Source: Bacteroidetes bacterium GWA2_31_9b
GTDB lineage: Bacteria; Bacteroidota; Bacteroidia; Bacteroidales; UBA12077
DNA: 33,889 bases
Assembly: GCA_001769005.1 (NCBI GenBank)
Contig: MENE01000137.1
Span: 1-33,889 of the forward strand
Direction: 5' to 3'
The position numbers and the translations under genes were made by a program. How positions within the stretch are numbered: the stretch's first letter is position 1; each line of letters opens with the position of its first letter. Positions 1-8,585 of this stretch are shown here, piece after piece. The notes beneath the pieces are model-generated. The model saw only the letters and a program-made list of their open reading frames with translations. It was not told the DNA's origin and ran no database searches.

Positions 1-1
1 T

Positions 2-556
2 ATGTACAGGGATGTAATTTTATCAACAAATGATTTCCCAATTAAAATGACTGCATGTACTCCTTGTTTCAGGCGCGAAGCAGGATCGTATGGAAAAGAT
101 GTTCGAGGATTAAACCGTTTGCATCAGTTTGATAAAGTTGAGATTGTTCAGATTCAGCATCCCGAAAAATCATATCAGGCACTTGAAGAAATGGTTAAGC
201 ATGTTGAAAGTCTTGTAAAATTATTAAAATTGCCATATCGTATTTTACAGTTATGTGGAGGAGATATGAGTTTTACTTCAGCACTAACGTATGATTTCGA
301 AGTGTATTCAGCTGCTCAGGATAAATGGTTAGAAGTAAGCTCTGTTTCAAACTTTGAATCTTATCAGGCAAACCGATTAAAATTAAGATTCAGAGACGAA
401 AATGATAAAAAAACAACATTAGCGCATACCTTAAATGGAAGTGCCCTAGCACTGCCTCGTATTTTAGCTGCTTTACTTGAGAACAATCAAACAAAAGAGG
501 GTATAATTATTCCTGAAGTTCTTAGAAGATTTACTGGTTTCGATATTATTGATTAA
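2..556 (+). CDS. serS: Seryl-tRNA synthetase, C-terminal part (5' end outside window)
   Basis: This is the C-terminal 184 residues of cytoplasmic seryl-tRNA synthetase, which charges tRNA-Ser (and tRNA-Sec) with serine using ATP. The class II catalytic core is visible: motif 2 (PCFRREAGSYG, fragment residues 21-31), the following RGLNRLHQFDKVE segment that contacts substrate, the serine-pocket region around ELCGGDMSFTSA-like residues 84-94, and motif 3 (LNGSALALPRI, about 143-153). The N-terminal coiled-coil arm that binds the long variable arm of tRNA-Ser lies upstream of the window, so the methionine at base 2 is internal and not the start. The reading frame is intact and ends at TAA, followed by a strong terminator, so serS is the last gene of its transcript. 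Identification is by family motifs and is secure. Confidence 0.97.
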   Translation: MYRDVILSTNDFPIKMTACTPCFRREAGSYGKDVRGLNRLHQFDKVEIVQIQHPEKSYQALEEMVKHVESLVKLLKLPYRILQLCGGDMSFTSALTYDFEVYSAAQDKWLEVSSVSNFESYQANRLKLRFRDENDKKTTLAHTLNGSALALPRILAALLENNQTKEGIIIPEVLRRFTGFDIID

Positions 557-579
557 GAAATAAATTCATTAAAATTAAA

Positions 580-605
580 AGGGCGTTCATCGAACGCTCT
601 TTTTT
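580..605 (+). terminator. Intrinsic terminator of serS
   Basis: A 9-bp stem (580-588 with 592-600, one G-U pair) with a three-base loop is followed by a run of T. It lies 24 nt after the serS stop codon and separates serS from the lipoprotein operon. Confidence 0.85.
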
Positions 606-673
606 GTTATCATGCAATTTTTAATATTTGAAATTTATTCGTATTATTCGTTTTATACATAAAATCTATAGCT

Positions 674-1198
674 ATGAAATTGTCTTTAATTTTCGTGAGT
701 TCAATTTTTTTATTGATTACATCGTGCACTAATAAAAAAGTTGAAACAAAAGAGCTGGACAAGCTTATTTCAATAACCGATAGTTTAATGAATAAAGTTA
801 CTATATCTAAAACACAGTTTCTCGATAGCATTTATTCTCTTTCGGGCAAAGAGCTTCAAAACACTATTTCTCAAGGTCGTATTAACTATAAGGATTCAAT
901 CTATTTCTATAATTTACTGACAAAAACCTCACGAAAGCTTAATGATATTTTTACATATTCTCACAAAGAAATTTTATTTTCTCAGGATGTTCTTGTTTCA
1001 TTAAAAGAAGAAATTATTGAAAATGGCGAGATTTCAGAATCAATTAAAAAGGACATTGAGAATGAAAAAGAAATATTAAAATTGTTGATTTCCAGAACAG
1101 ATTCAAGTATTATTTTAATGAATGAATCTATCGACGAGATTTATAAATTTTTAGGTGATACTTTTGCTCTTGTTACTCCAAAAGCTCAAGTAAAATGA
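674..1198 (+). CDS. Hypothetical lipoprotein with coiled-coil body
   Basis: I do not recognise the family. The protein (174 aa) starts with a short signal peptide and lipobox ending in LLITSC, giving Cys18 as the predicted lipid-modified residue, so it should be anchored in a membrane facing the periplasm. The remainder is rich in Lys, Glu, Ser and Ile with few prolines before the last ten residues, which suggests long helices or a coiled coil (about 25-150). There are no obvious catalytic motifs or cysteines beyond Cys18. Its stop overlaps the ATG of the next gene by 4 nt (ATGA), so it is probably translationally coupled to the EamA transporter and forms the first gene of a four-gene operon ending in ruvC. 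A near-consensus promoter box (AATATTTG, 623-630) lies 43 nt upstream of the start. Confidence 0.7.
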   Translation: MKLSLIFVSSIFLLITSCTNKKVETKELDKLISITDSLMNKVTISKTQFLDSIYSLSGKELQNTISQGRINYKDSIYFYNLLTKTSRKLNDIFTYSHKEILFSQDVLVSLKEEIIENGEISESIKKDIENEKEILKLLISRTDSSIILMNESIDEIYKFLGDTFALVTPKAQVK

Positions 1199-2091
1199 AA
1201 GATTTGAATAAATCATATCTTTTTGCAGGTTTAACAATTCTTTTTTGGGGAACTTCGGCTTCTGCATTTAAGATAGGATTAAAATATACCGATTATATAC
1301 AATTGTTGTTTTTTTCAATTTTTACTGCTGTTCTGATATTGTTTATTATTCTTATTTTTCAGAATAAGCTGCATTTACTAAAAAATCAAACAAAAACAGA
1401 TTATTTTAACTCTGCATTCATAGGATTTTTAAATCCCTTTTTATATTACACAGTTCTGTTTAAGGCATATTCATTGCTTCCTGCACAAATAGCACAACCC
1501 TTAAATTTTATATGGCCCATTACGCTTGTTCTCTTATCGATACCAATTCTTAAGCAATCATTAAAATTAAAAAGCTTCTTAGCACTATTAATAAGTTTTG
1601 CAGGAGTTTTCTTAATTTCATCCGAAGGACAGATATTTAATTTTAATCTTTCAAGTCCTTTGGGAGTTTTCTTAGCTTTAGGTAGCTCAATTGTTTGGTC
1701 GCTATTTTGGTTATTCAATATGAAAGATAAGCGCGACGAAGTTGTAAAATTGTTTTTAAATTTTTTCTTCGCACTTATATTTATTTCAATTTTAGCATTG
1801 TATCAGAATGCATTCGAAAGTTTTAGTAAAAATGGATTCTTAGCTTCAATTTATATTGGATTTTTTGAAATGGGCATAACTTTTGTGTTGTGGCTTAAAG
1901 CATTACAATTTGCAGGGAGAACCGATAAAATTAGCAATCTGGTTTATCTTACTCCTTTTTTTTCATTGTTATTTATTCATTTTGTTTTACACGAGAAAAT
2001 ATATTTAACAACTATATTTGGACTAATTTTAATTATTTTAGGAATATTAATTCAGAACAGAAAATCAAAATTTGAAAATGAAAACATTTAA
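1195..2091 (+). CDS. EamA/DMT-family transporter
   Basis: This is an inner-membrane permease of the drug/metabolite transporter superfamily (EamA, formerly DUF6). The 298-residue length and about ten hydrophobic helices in two similar halves fit the family, whose members export amino acids, metabolites or toxic compounds; the substrate cannot be read from sequence. Family-like features are the N-terminal FWGTSASAFKIGLKY segment (helix 1, about residues 17-31), the PLNFIWPITLVLLSIPIL stretch (about 102-119) closing the first half, and FFEMGITFVLWLKAL (about 222-236) in the second. The C-terminus is a short basic tail (NRKSKFENE). It overlaps the lipoprotein gene by 4 nt and the S41 protease gene by 14 nt, so the three are almost certainly co-transcribed. 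Confidence 0.88.
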   Translation: MKDLNKSYLFAGLTILFWGTSASAFKIGLKYTDYIQLLFFSIFTAVLILFIILIFQNKLHLLKNQTKTDYFNSAFIGFLNPFLYYTVLFKAYSLLPAQIAQPLNFIWPITLVLLSIPILKQSLKLKSFLALLISFAGVFLISSEGQIFNFNLSSPLGVFLALGSSIVWSLFWLFNMKDKRDEVVKLFLNFFFALIFISILALYQNAFESFSKNGFLASIYIGFFEMGITFVLWLKALQFAGRTDKISNLVYLTPFFSLLFIHFVLHEKIYLTTIFGLILIILGILIQNRKSKFENENI

Positions 2092-3358
2092 AACAAATTA
2101 TCTGATATTGATGATTATAATATCATCAGTACTTACTTTCAATTCATGTGAAAGAGAAAAAATTTTTCCTGAAGCCGATAACTCTGTAGAGGAACTATAC
2201 AATATAATGGATTATTATTATTTATGGAATGATTCTCTTCCTACTGTTGATGTTGAAGACTATTCAAAACCTGAAGATTTGCTTGAAGCATTGCGATATA
2301 CACCCCGTGATAAATGGAGTTATATAAGTACAAAGCAAGAAGAGAGTCAGTATTACGATGAGGGTACATATACAGGTCATGGATTTTCATATTCGGCCGA
2401 CATGGATGGTAAAATTCGAATTTCCTATTTATTTGAATCTTCAAGCTTAAATGATGCAGGTATTAAAAGAGGATGGATAATTAATAAAATAAACGGAACT
2501 CCAATTGATGAAAATTCTGATGTCAGCAGTTTATTAGGGGCTTCAACAATTGGTGTAACAAATAGCTTCGAATTTGAATCTCCTGCCGGAACAATATTAA
2601 ATCAATCGTTTAGTAAAGAACTAATTACAATCAATACTGTTCTTCATAAAAGTGTAATTACAGTTGACACCAAAAAAGTTGGATACCTAGTTTTTGAGAG
2701 TTTTATCAATCCGTCAATCGATGAACTTACTGATGCATTTATATATTTTAAAGCTGAAAATGTTACTGATTTAATTGTCGATTTAAGATATAATGGTGGA
2801 GGACTTATGAGTGTAGTTGAACATTTAGCATCGCTAATAATCCCTGACAGGTTAAATAATCAGTTGTTTCTTACTTATATTCATAATCACGATCTTACAT
2901 CAGAAAATTTCAGCTACAATTTTAAGTTAAGCTCATATTCGTTAGGTCTCGAAAAAGTTTATTTTATTGCAACAAATGGTTCAGCTTCTGCAAGCGAAGC
3001 TATTATTAATGGATTAGATCCATATCTTGATATTTTAATTATTGGTGATGATTCGTATGGTAAACCTGTAGGGATGTATTCTTTTGAAAGTAATGTGTCC
3101 GACTATGTTTATGTTCCAATTACTTTTAAAATTATCAATAGTGCTGGTTATGGAGAATATTATGATGGTTTAACAGCCGATGCATATGCTGATGATGATC
3201 TTACACACGATTTTGGTGATGTGAATGAAAGCTCTTTAGCCGAAGCATTATATCATATTCGAAATGGAAGTTTTAGCAGTAAAAAATCAAAATTAACAAT
3301 TAAAAGACAACCCAAAAAAGAAATAAGAACTCCAAAAGATGAGCTTGGTGCGTACTAA
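2078..3358 (+). CDS. S41-family (C-terminal processing type) peptidase, lipoprotein
   Basis: This is a periplasmic serine protease of family S41, with a PDZ-like domain that presents substrate C-termini to a Ser-Lys catalytic pair. From the ATG at 2078 (426 aa) it has a signal peptide with lipobox ending FNSC (Cys24), an N-terminal helical region containing YYLWNDSLP (typical of Bacteroidota S41 lipoproteins), a PDZ-like region about 105-185, and the S41 core from about 195. The active site reads SASASE, with nucleophile Ser304 and general base Lys329 in SYGKPVG; the 25-residue Ser-to-Lys spacing matches E. coli Tsp. The oxyanion-side motif LIVDLRYNGGG is present near residue 235. An upstream in-frame TTG at 2072 would add two residues; the ATG is preferred. 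The gene overlaps EamA by 14 nt and ruvC by 20 nt. Confidence 0.92.
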   Translation: MKTFKTNYLILMIIISSVLTFNSCEREKIFPEADNSVEELYNIMDYYYLWNDSLPTVDVEDYSKPEDLLEALRYTPRDKWSYISTKQEESQYYDEGTYTGHGFSYSADMDGKIRISYLFESSSLNDAGIKRGWIINKINGTPIDENSDVSSLLGASTIGVTNSFEFESPAGTILNQSFSKELITINTVLHKSVITVDTKKVGYLVFESFINPSIDELTDAFIYFKAENVTDLIVDLRYNGGGLMSVVEHLASLIIPDRLNNQLFLTYIHNHDLTSENFSYNFKLSSYSLGLEKVYFIATNGSASASEAIINGLDPYLDILIIGDDSYGKPVGMYSFESNVSDYVYVPITFKIINSAGYGEYYDGLTADAYADDDLTHDFGDVNESSLAEALYHIRNGSFSSKKSKLTIKRQPKKEIRTPKDELGAY

Positions 3359-3923
3359 AAAAATAAACGAACGAATTATTTTAGGAATTGATCCGGGAAC
3401 TACTATAATGGGTTATGGATTAATTCAAACAAAAGGGAATGATGCTTCTCTTATTGTTCTTGGAGTTATTAATCTTCGTAAATTCGATGATCATTATCTA
3501 AAGCTCAAACATATTTTCGAAAGGATTACTGGCCTTATAGATCAATTTCATCCTGACGAGTTAGCTATTGAGGCTCCTTTCTTTGGAAAAAATGTACAAT
3601 CCATGCTAAAGCTCGGTAGGGCCCAGGGTGTTGCTATAGCTGCAGGCCTCTCTCGTTCACTTCCAATATTTGAATATGCTCCCAGAAAAATTAAAATGTC
3701 AATTACGGGACAGGGAAATGCTTCAAAAGAACAAGTTGCTTTATTGTTAAAGAGCTTATTGAAAATTAAAGAATTACCTTCTGATTTGGATGCTACGGAT
3801 GGATTAGCAGCTGCAATGTGTCATTTTTATCAGACAAATAAACCTGTAAGTACAGGCGATTTTAAAAGCTGGAAAGATTTTATAAATAAAAACCCGGGAC
3901 GAATAAAAAAAATAACCGGTTAG
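3339..3923 (+). CDS. ruvC: Holliday junction resolvase RuvC
   Basis: RuvC is a dimeric endonuclease that, with RuvAB, cuts four-way junctions symmetrically during recombinational repair. All four metal-binding acids of the RNase H-like fold are present: Asp18 in LGIDPGT, Glu78 in LAIEAPF, and Asp151 and Asp154 in DLDATDGLAAA, matching E. coli D7, E66, D138 and D141. The 194-residue length fits, with a slightly extended N-terminus (MSLVRTKKINER) before the conserved core. Its ATG lies inside the last codons of the S41 protease gene (20-nt overlap); TTG 3345 or GTG 3348 are possible later starts. It is unusual to find ruvC behind a transporter and a protease rather than with ruvA/ruvB. Its stop codon sits inside the terminator hairpin. 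Confidence 0.96.
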   Translation: MSLVRTKKINERIILGIDPGTTIMGYGLIQTKGNDASLIVLGVINLRKFDDHYLKLKHIFERITGLIDQFHPDELAIEAPFFGKNVQSMLKLGRAQGVAIAAGLSRSLPIFEYAPRKIKMSITGQGNASKEQVALLLKSLLKIKELPSDLDATDGLAAAMCHFYQTNKPVSTGDFKSWKDFINKNPGRIKKITG

Positions 3924-3942
3924 TTAACCGGTTATTTTTTTA
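3911..3942 (+). terminator. Bidirectional intrinsic terminator between ruvC and the TonB gene
   Basis: A perfect 12-bp inverted repeat (3911-3922 and 3925-3936) is flanked by a T run on the right and an A run on the left, so it can end transcripts from both directions. It overlaps the ruvC stop codon (3921-3923) and lies 18 nt beyond the end of the convergent TonB gene. Confidence 0.9.
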
Positions 3943-3959
3943 TATTTTGATTTAATTTA

Positions 3960-4643
3960 TTATTGCAATTGGAATAAAATTGGAATAGTAAATGATACTT
4001 TTACAGGTCTACCTCTTTGTTTCCCAGGAACCCATTTTGGTGAAGATTTCACAACACGAATAGCTTCTTTGTCTAATGCAGGGTCAACACCACGAACTAC
4101 CTGAACATTCGCTATTGAACCGTCTTTATCAACTACAAAACTTATGTAAACTCTACCACTAATTCCATTTTCCTGTGCGATAACTGGATATTTTGAATTT
4201 GCTTGACAAAAGTTTCTGAATGATTCAATACCTTGTCCTTGAAATGTAGGCATGTCTTCAACTACTAAGAATATTTGTTGCTCATCAACAACTTCTTCTT
4301 CTTCTTCAAACTCTACAATTTGAACTTGTGTAGCCTCATCAGATTCAGTATCGTCGAGCAATAATTCGTCATTTATCTCTACGTCATCCTGAACGATATT
4401 AATAACTTCAGTATTTTGAACTGGAGGTGGAGGTGGAGGTGGCTCATTTAATTGTCTTGTAATTGGAATTATTTCTTCTTCAAGATCCATATTATCAAGC
4501 TTACCCAAATCACCTAAATCTGCAGGCCTAGATGTCCATTCGAAAGCTAGTAATACTGCACCAAGTGCTATTACAAACCCAATTTGATGAAACAACCCTT
4601 TTTTGTTCTCCAAATTTGCTTTATCTGTTTTTTTTATTTCCAT
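3960..4643 (-). CDS. TonB-family energy transducer
   Basis: TonB proteins carry energy from the inner-membrane ExbB/ExbD motor across the periplasm to TonB-dependent (SusC-like) outer-membrane receptors. The 227-residue protein has a short cytoplasmic N-terminus, one membrane helix (about 18-36), a linker with seven consecutive prolines (68-74), an unusually acidic stretch (about 85-130, many Glu/Asp), and a C-terminal TonB domain (about 130-227) with YPVIAQENGISGRVYISFVV and the WVPGKQRGRPVKVSFTIPI ending typical of Bacteroidota. No exbB/exbD genes are in the window, so it acts with motor proteins encoded elsewhere. A near-consensus promoter box (TATTTTTA, 4665-4672) and a long A-tract (4690-4735 read on this strand) lie upstream. 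Which TonB paralogue this is cannot be decided. Confidence 0.93.
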   Translation of the reverse strand: MEIKKTDKANLENKKGLFHQIGFVIALGAVLLAFEWTSRPADLGDLGKLDNMDLEEEIIPITRQLNEPPPPPPPVQNTEVINIVQDDVEINDELLLDDTESDEATQVQIVEFEEEEEVVDEQQIFLVVEDMPTFQGQGIESFRNFCQANSKYPVIAQENGISGRVYISFVVDKDGSIANVQVVRGVDPALDKEAIRVVKSSPKWVPGKQRGRPVKVSFTIPILFQLQ

Positions 4644-4908
4644 ATAGTCTGTTTTTTGAGAGCCTAAAAATAATCATTATTAAACTGTTTTTCAAAATTT
4701 TTTTTAATTTTTTTTTATTTTTTTTAATTTTTAACTTCTAAAATTTTTTTACGATATTTAATAAGTTTAGTTTCAATATTTCATAAATAAATTCAGTTAT
4801 TCCGGATACATTTTGAACGTAATATTTATCTAATTATTTTATTAAACCAGATAATAATAAATTCCATTTCTAAAAAAAATGATGTATTTTCGCTAAGATT
4901 TATAATAT

Positions 4909-4982
4909 GGGGCATTAGCTCAGTTGGCTAGAGCGTTTGACTGGCAGTCAAGAGGTCGACGGTTCGATTCCGTTATGCTCCA
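4909..4982 (+). tRNA. tRNA-Ala (anticodon GGC)
   Basis: A full cloverleaf can be folded by hand: a 7-bp acceptor stem, D arm GCTC/GAGC, an anticodon stem of 5 pairs with loop CTGGCAG (anticodon GGC, reading GCC/GCU), and a T arm with GTTCGATT. The acceptor stem has the G3-U70 wobble pair that defines alanine tRNAs, and the discriminator is A73. CCA is not encoded (the next bases are CTA), as is usual in Bacteroidota. A near-consensus promoter box (TATTTTCG, 4885-4892) lies 17 nt upstream. Confidence 0.96.
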
Positions 4983-5005
4983 CTAAAATATTGCAAATTG
5001 AAAAG

Positions 5006-5030
5006 GAATGATTTAATGTCATTCGTTTTT
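5006..5030 (+). terminator. Possible weak terminator of tRNA-Ala
   Basis: A 6-bp stem (5006-5011 with 5019-5024) and a 7-nt loop are followed by G and five T. It is in the right place, 23 nt after the tRNA, but the stem is AT-rich and weak. Confidence 0.4.
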
Positions 5031-5041
5031 GGTCAACAATC

Positions 5042-6688
5042 TTAATTAATAAACTGTTTTTCTCTAAATTCTGAACCTTCTTTCCATTTTGGAAAAATAC
5101 TATCATTAGCAAGCTCATAACCAACTCTGAAAAGAATTTTTGCATCATCTGCTATCCCGGAAAAATCCCAAATAGTTGAATCGTATTGATCTGTAGGCTT
5201 ATGATAAAAATTCGTAAGCCATTCTTTCTCCATTTTTGCAGCCCACTCTTTACCATGTTCTCTGCTGTCACAATTTCCTCTTGCAAATAATGCTGGAACA
5301 CCAACTTGGGCAAAACTAAAATGATCTGCTCTGTAATACATTCCTGTATGAGCATTTGGATCGCTTATTATATATCTATCATATTCGGGAGCTATATTTT
5401 CTAAATAATCATCCAGTTCAGATTGTCCGTAACCGGTTATCATAATATCTTTATATCTTCCGTAGGGAAGCATAAGATCATTGTTGATATTAGCTACAGT
5501 TTTATTTAATGGATATATAGGATGTTCTGCATAATATTTCGATCCTAATAAACCTTGTTCTTCTGATGAAGGCGAAAAAATAAGTATTGAACGTGATGGA
5601 CGGGTTTTTAAATTTGAAAAAGCTTCTGCAATTTCAAGCATCCATGCAGTACTTGTACCATTATCAACTGCTCCATTGTAAATAGAATCACCATTTAATG
5701 ATGGACCAATTCCTAAATGATCCCAATGTGATGAGTAAACAATTATTTCATCTGCACGATCAGTTCCAGGTAAAATTCCTAATACATTTTGTGAAGAAGC
5801 AAATCGGTGAATAGAATGCATTGAAAAATTAAGTTGTGCATTTAAGAGAAATGGTTTAAATCCTTTAATTTTTGCTTTTTCTTTAATTTCAGTAAAATCA
5901 AGTCCTGCTAATGAAAAAAGTTTTTTTGCAGCATCCAAAGTAATCCATCCTTCTACTGCACACATCGACATATAATTATCTTCTGGCTGAAGATATAATT
6001 TTGGAATGGTTGCTCCATTTAAAACAACTCCCCATGGATAACCGGCTGGTTCAGTTTCGTGAATAATTAAAATTCCTTTTGCACCCTGACGTGCAGCTTC
6101 TTCATATTTATATGTCCAACGTCCGTAATAGGTCATAGCATTGCCCTTAAAAAAATCATCCTGATTTGTTCCAAAACTTGGATCATTTACAAAAACAACT
6201 ACAGTTTTTCCTTTTACATCAATACCTTCATAATCATTCCAATCATATTCTGGTGCAACAATTCCATATCCTGCAAAAACGATTTCAGAGTTTTCAAGTG
6301 AAATCTCGTTCACAAGCTGCTTTGAAAATGCTACAAAATCAGTTTTATATGATAATTCCAATGTGTTTTTATTTAAATTGATAATCATTTTATCGTCAGG
6401 GGAATCAGTAATTTCGACCATTGGTACTTTTTGCAAATAACTTCCGTTATTTACAGGCTCAAGACCAATTCGTTCGTATTCACGAATTAAGAAATTTATT
6501 GCACTGTCTTCGCCTGCTGTAAAAGGTTTTCTACCTTGAAAAGCATCAGAACTAAATTCTTTTACAATGCGAACCATATCGTCGGGTTGAATTGTTTGTT
6601 CAGCTTGTTGATAATCATTTAATTGAGTACATGAAATACCATTTAAGAATAAAAAAGCTAAAAGTAGGTTTTTTGAATGTTTTTTCAT
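5042..6688 (-). CDS. M28-family metallopeptidase with PA domain, lipoprotein
   Basis: This is a predicted zinc aminopeptidase of family M28, exported and lipid-anchored (lipobox LNGISC, Cys20). Domain order: signal peptide, a segment leading into the peptidase fold (about 30-110), an inserted protease-associated (PA) domain (about 110-275, with VFAGYGIVAPEYDWNDYEG and GAKGILIIHE), then the catalytic core from about 300. Metal-site motifs are visible: His321/Asp323 in SHWDHLG, bridging Asp342 in GAVDNGTS, the Glu376-Glu377 pair in SPSSEEQGLLGS, Asp404 in INNDLM, and His456 in ADHFSFAQVGVPA. All expected ligands are in place, so it should be active. The 548-residue length is normal for Bacteroidota M28 lipoproteins. 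Its upstream box TATTTTCG (6720-6727) lies 32 nt before the ATG and is the same octamer seen before tRNA-Ala. It appears monocistronic. Confidence 0.94.
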   Translation of the reverse strand: MKKHSKNLLLAFLFLNGISCTQLNDYQQAEQTIQPDDMVRIVKEFSSDAFQGRKPFTAGEDSAINFLIREYERIGLEPVNNGSYLQKVPMVEITDSPDDKMIINLNKNTLELSYKTDFVAFSKQLVNEISLENSEIVFAGYGIVAPEYDWNDYEGIDVKGKTVVVFVNDPSFGTNQDDFFKGNAMTYYGRWTYKYEEAARQGAKGILIIHETEPAGYPWGVVLNGATIPKLYLQPEDNYMSMCAVEGWITLDAAKKLFSLAGLDFTEIKEKAKIKGFKPFLLNAQLNFSMHSIHRFASSQNVLGILPGTDRADEIIVYSSHWDHLGIGPSLNGDSIYNGAVDNGTSTAWMLEIAEAFSNLKTRPSRSILIFSPSSEEQGLLGSKYYAEHPIYPLNKTVANINNDLMLPYGRYKDIMITGYGQSELDDYLENIAPEYDRYIISDPNAHTGMYYRADHFSFAQVGVPALFARGNCDSREHGKEWAAKMEKEWLTNFYHKPTDQYDSTIWDFSGIADDAKILFRVGYELANDSIFPKWKEGSEFREKQFIN

Positions 6689-6795
6689 ATCTGGGGACTA
6701 TTTTTATAATATTGAGCTTCGAAAATAAGTTAATTATTTTGATTTATTAAAATAGACATATTTTTTATTAATTTTAACATTCTAAATCATGAAAT

Positions 6796-8409
6796 ATGAA
6801 AAAAATGAGTATTGGTTTTTACAGTTTGTTATTATCTGTTCAGGTATTTGCAAATCAAAACATTCAGATAATAACTTCGGAAATTAAAGAAGTAACTGTT
6901 TTTCAGCAAGGAGCTCAGATAAACAGAAAAGGAGCAGTTATGCTGAATGATGGAGTTACAGAAATTGTATTTACTGATCTCCCTCAAAATATCGATCAGC
7001 GAAGCATTCAGGTTAGCGGAACTGGTAATTTTTCAATCCTGTCAGTAAATTATCAGATAAATTATTTAAAAACACAAATTGAAGCCAAAGATGTTAAAAT
7101 ATTAACTGATAGTTTAAAATTATTGGAATTTAAAAAAAATGAAATTGAAAACAATATTGAGATTTGCCAACAGGAGGAAGTCGTATTGATGGCTAATAAA
7201 GTAATTGGTGGCACACAGAATGGTGTAAATGTTGAAACACTAAAAACGGCAATGAATTATTTTCTATCCAAATTAAATGAAATAAAAACGAAAGAGTTAA
7301 AACAGAATGTTGAACTAAGAATTATTGATGAAAAAATAACACGTTTACAAAATCAGTTAAATAGTGTACGATCAATAAAAAAAGATCCCATATCCGAAAT
7401 CATTGTTAAAGTGAATGCTGCTTCCAAAACAAATGCAAAAATAAATTTACGTTATGTAATTTATAATGCAGGGTGGTATCCGGAATATGATATTCGTGCT
7501 ATAAATATTAATGAGCCGGTAAATCTTATTTATAAAGCAAAAGTTTTTCAAAGTAGCGGAGAGGAATGGAATAATGTAAAACTAACCATATCTACAGGAA
7601 ATCCTCAGATTAGTGGTGAGAAACCAATAATCTATCCATGGTATGTTAATTTTAAAGAATATTTTGAATATAAAGTTTATGATGAAGTAATTACAGCAAA
7701 AGGAATTAAAAGAGAAGAACCTGCTACAGCAAAAAATGAAATTGTTGACTATGATTTAGAAGAGGAAGTAGCAGAATTTAATTCTTTCACTCAATCTACT
7801 AATCAAACCAATGTTGAATTTAACATTGACATTCCGTATTCAATACCATCAACTGGTAAGGAATATACTGTTCAGATAAATGAATATAAACTGGATGCTT
7901 CTTTTACTTATTATGCAGCACCTAAACTAAATACCGATGCTTTTTTGCTTGCAAAAATTACAGGTTGGGCCGAATATAATCTTTTAGCCGGACAAGCAAA
8001 TATTTTCTTCGAAGGTACTTTTGTAGGAAATTCTACTATCGATCCAAGTATTACCAGAGATACACTCGACCTTTCGCTTGGTCGCGACCAGTCTATTGTT
8101 ATTACACGAACAAAAATTAAGGATTTCGAAAGTAAAAAAGTACTGGGTATAAATAAAAAAGAAACTTATGGTTGGGAAATCTCTGTTCGCAACAATAAAA
8201 ATTCAGCTATTTCACTAATTCTTGAAGATCAATTTCCAATTTCTTCAAATAAAGACATTGAAGTTGAACAAATTGAAAAATCAAATGCTAAGCTCAATGA
8301 AACAACCGGTAGGTTAACCTGGGATTTGAAATTAAATTCACTTGAAGCGAAAAATATTCAGGTTAAATATTCAATTAAATATCCCAAGGATAAAATATTA
8401 AATATGTAA
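6796..8409 (+). CDS. MuiA-family / DUF4139 secreted protein
   Basis: The protein has 537 residues with a signal peptide (LLLSVQVFANQ, cleavage near residue 20), so it is periplasmic or surface-exposed. The region about 30-90 (VTVFQQGAQINRKG, then FTDLPQNIDQRSIQV) matches the N-terminal DUF4140 domain of the 'mucoidy inhibitor MuiA' family. A predicted coiled coil follows (about 95-200, with long Lys/Glu/Leu helices), and then the DUF4139 beta-rich domain (about 210-535), recognisable by LRYVIYNAGWYPEYDIRA and the late YGWEISVRNN and LILEDQFPIS segments. The molecular function of this family is not established; the name comes from an old phenotype and should not be over-read. The gene stands alone, divergent from the M28 peptidase and convergent with prfB. 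Confidence 0.88.
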   Translation: MKKMSIGFYSLLLSVQVFANQNIQIITSEIKEVTVFQQGAQINRKGAVMLNDGVTEIVFTDLPQNIDQRSIQVSGTGNFSILSVNYQINYLKTQIEAKDVKILTDSLKLLEFKKNEIENNIEICQQEEVVLMANKVIGGTQNGVNVETLKTAMNYFLSKLNEIKTKELKQNVELRIIDEKITRLQNQLNSVRSIKKDPISEIIVKVNAASKTNAKINLRYVIYNAGWYPEYDIRAININEPVNLIYKAKVFQSSGEEWNNVKLTISTGNPQISGEKPIIYPWYVNFKEYFEYKVYDEVITAKGIKREEPATAKNEIVDYDLEEEVAEFNSFTQSTNQTNVEFNIDIPYSIPSTGKEYTVQINEYKLDASFTYYAAPKLNTDAFLLAKITGWAEYNLLAGQANIFFEGTFVGNSTIDPSITRDTLDLSLGRDQSIVITRTKIKDFESKKVLGINKKETYGWEISVRNNKNSAISLILEDQFPISSNKDIEVEQIEKSNAKLNETTGRLTWDLKLNSLEAKNIQVKYSIKYPKDKILNM

Positions 8410-8482
8410 CGTGAATTAGATGTAAGGATCAACTTAACCAATTATATAACACTATTTTGAAATTAAAGATGATTGGGAAAAT

Positions 8483-8551
8483 GGAATAATGGAATAATGT
8501 AATAAAATAGGTAGAGGTGACTTCCCCATTTTTGCATCATTCCAATATTCC
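8483..8551. repeat. Imperfect inverted repeat between convergent genes
   Basis: The 17-nt arm 8483-8499 (two GGAATAATG-like units) matches the reverse complement of 8535-8551 at 15 of 17 positions, with a 35-nt spacer. It has no T run at the hairpin end. It lies between the ends of the DUF4139 gene and prfB. It could be a degenerate transcription stop, or a remnant of a short interspersed repeat. Confidence 0.5.
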
Positions 8552-8585
8552 AGTTCTACAATAAATTTCTTTATAGTTTTATTTT

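Noticed and set aside
4948..5148. Minus-strand frame of 66 residues ending VEHNGIEPSTS
   Set aside because: It runs through the tRNA-Ala gene in antisense; NGIEPSTS-like ends are a familiar artefact of translating tRNA T arms backwards, and the rest overlaps the M28 gene.
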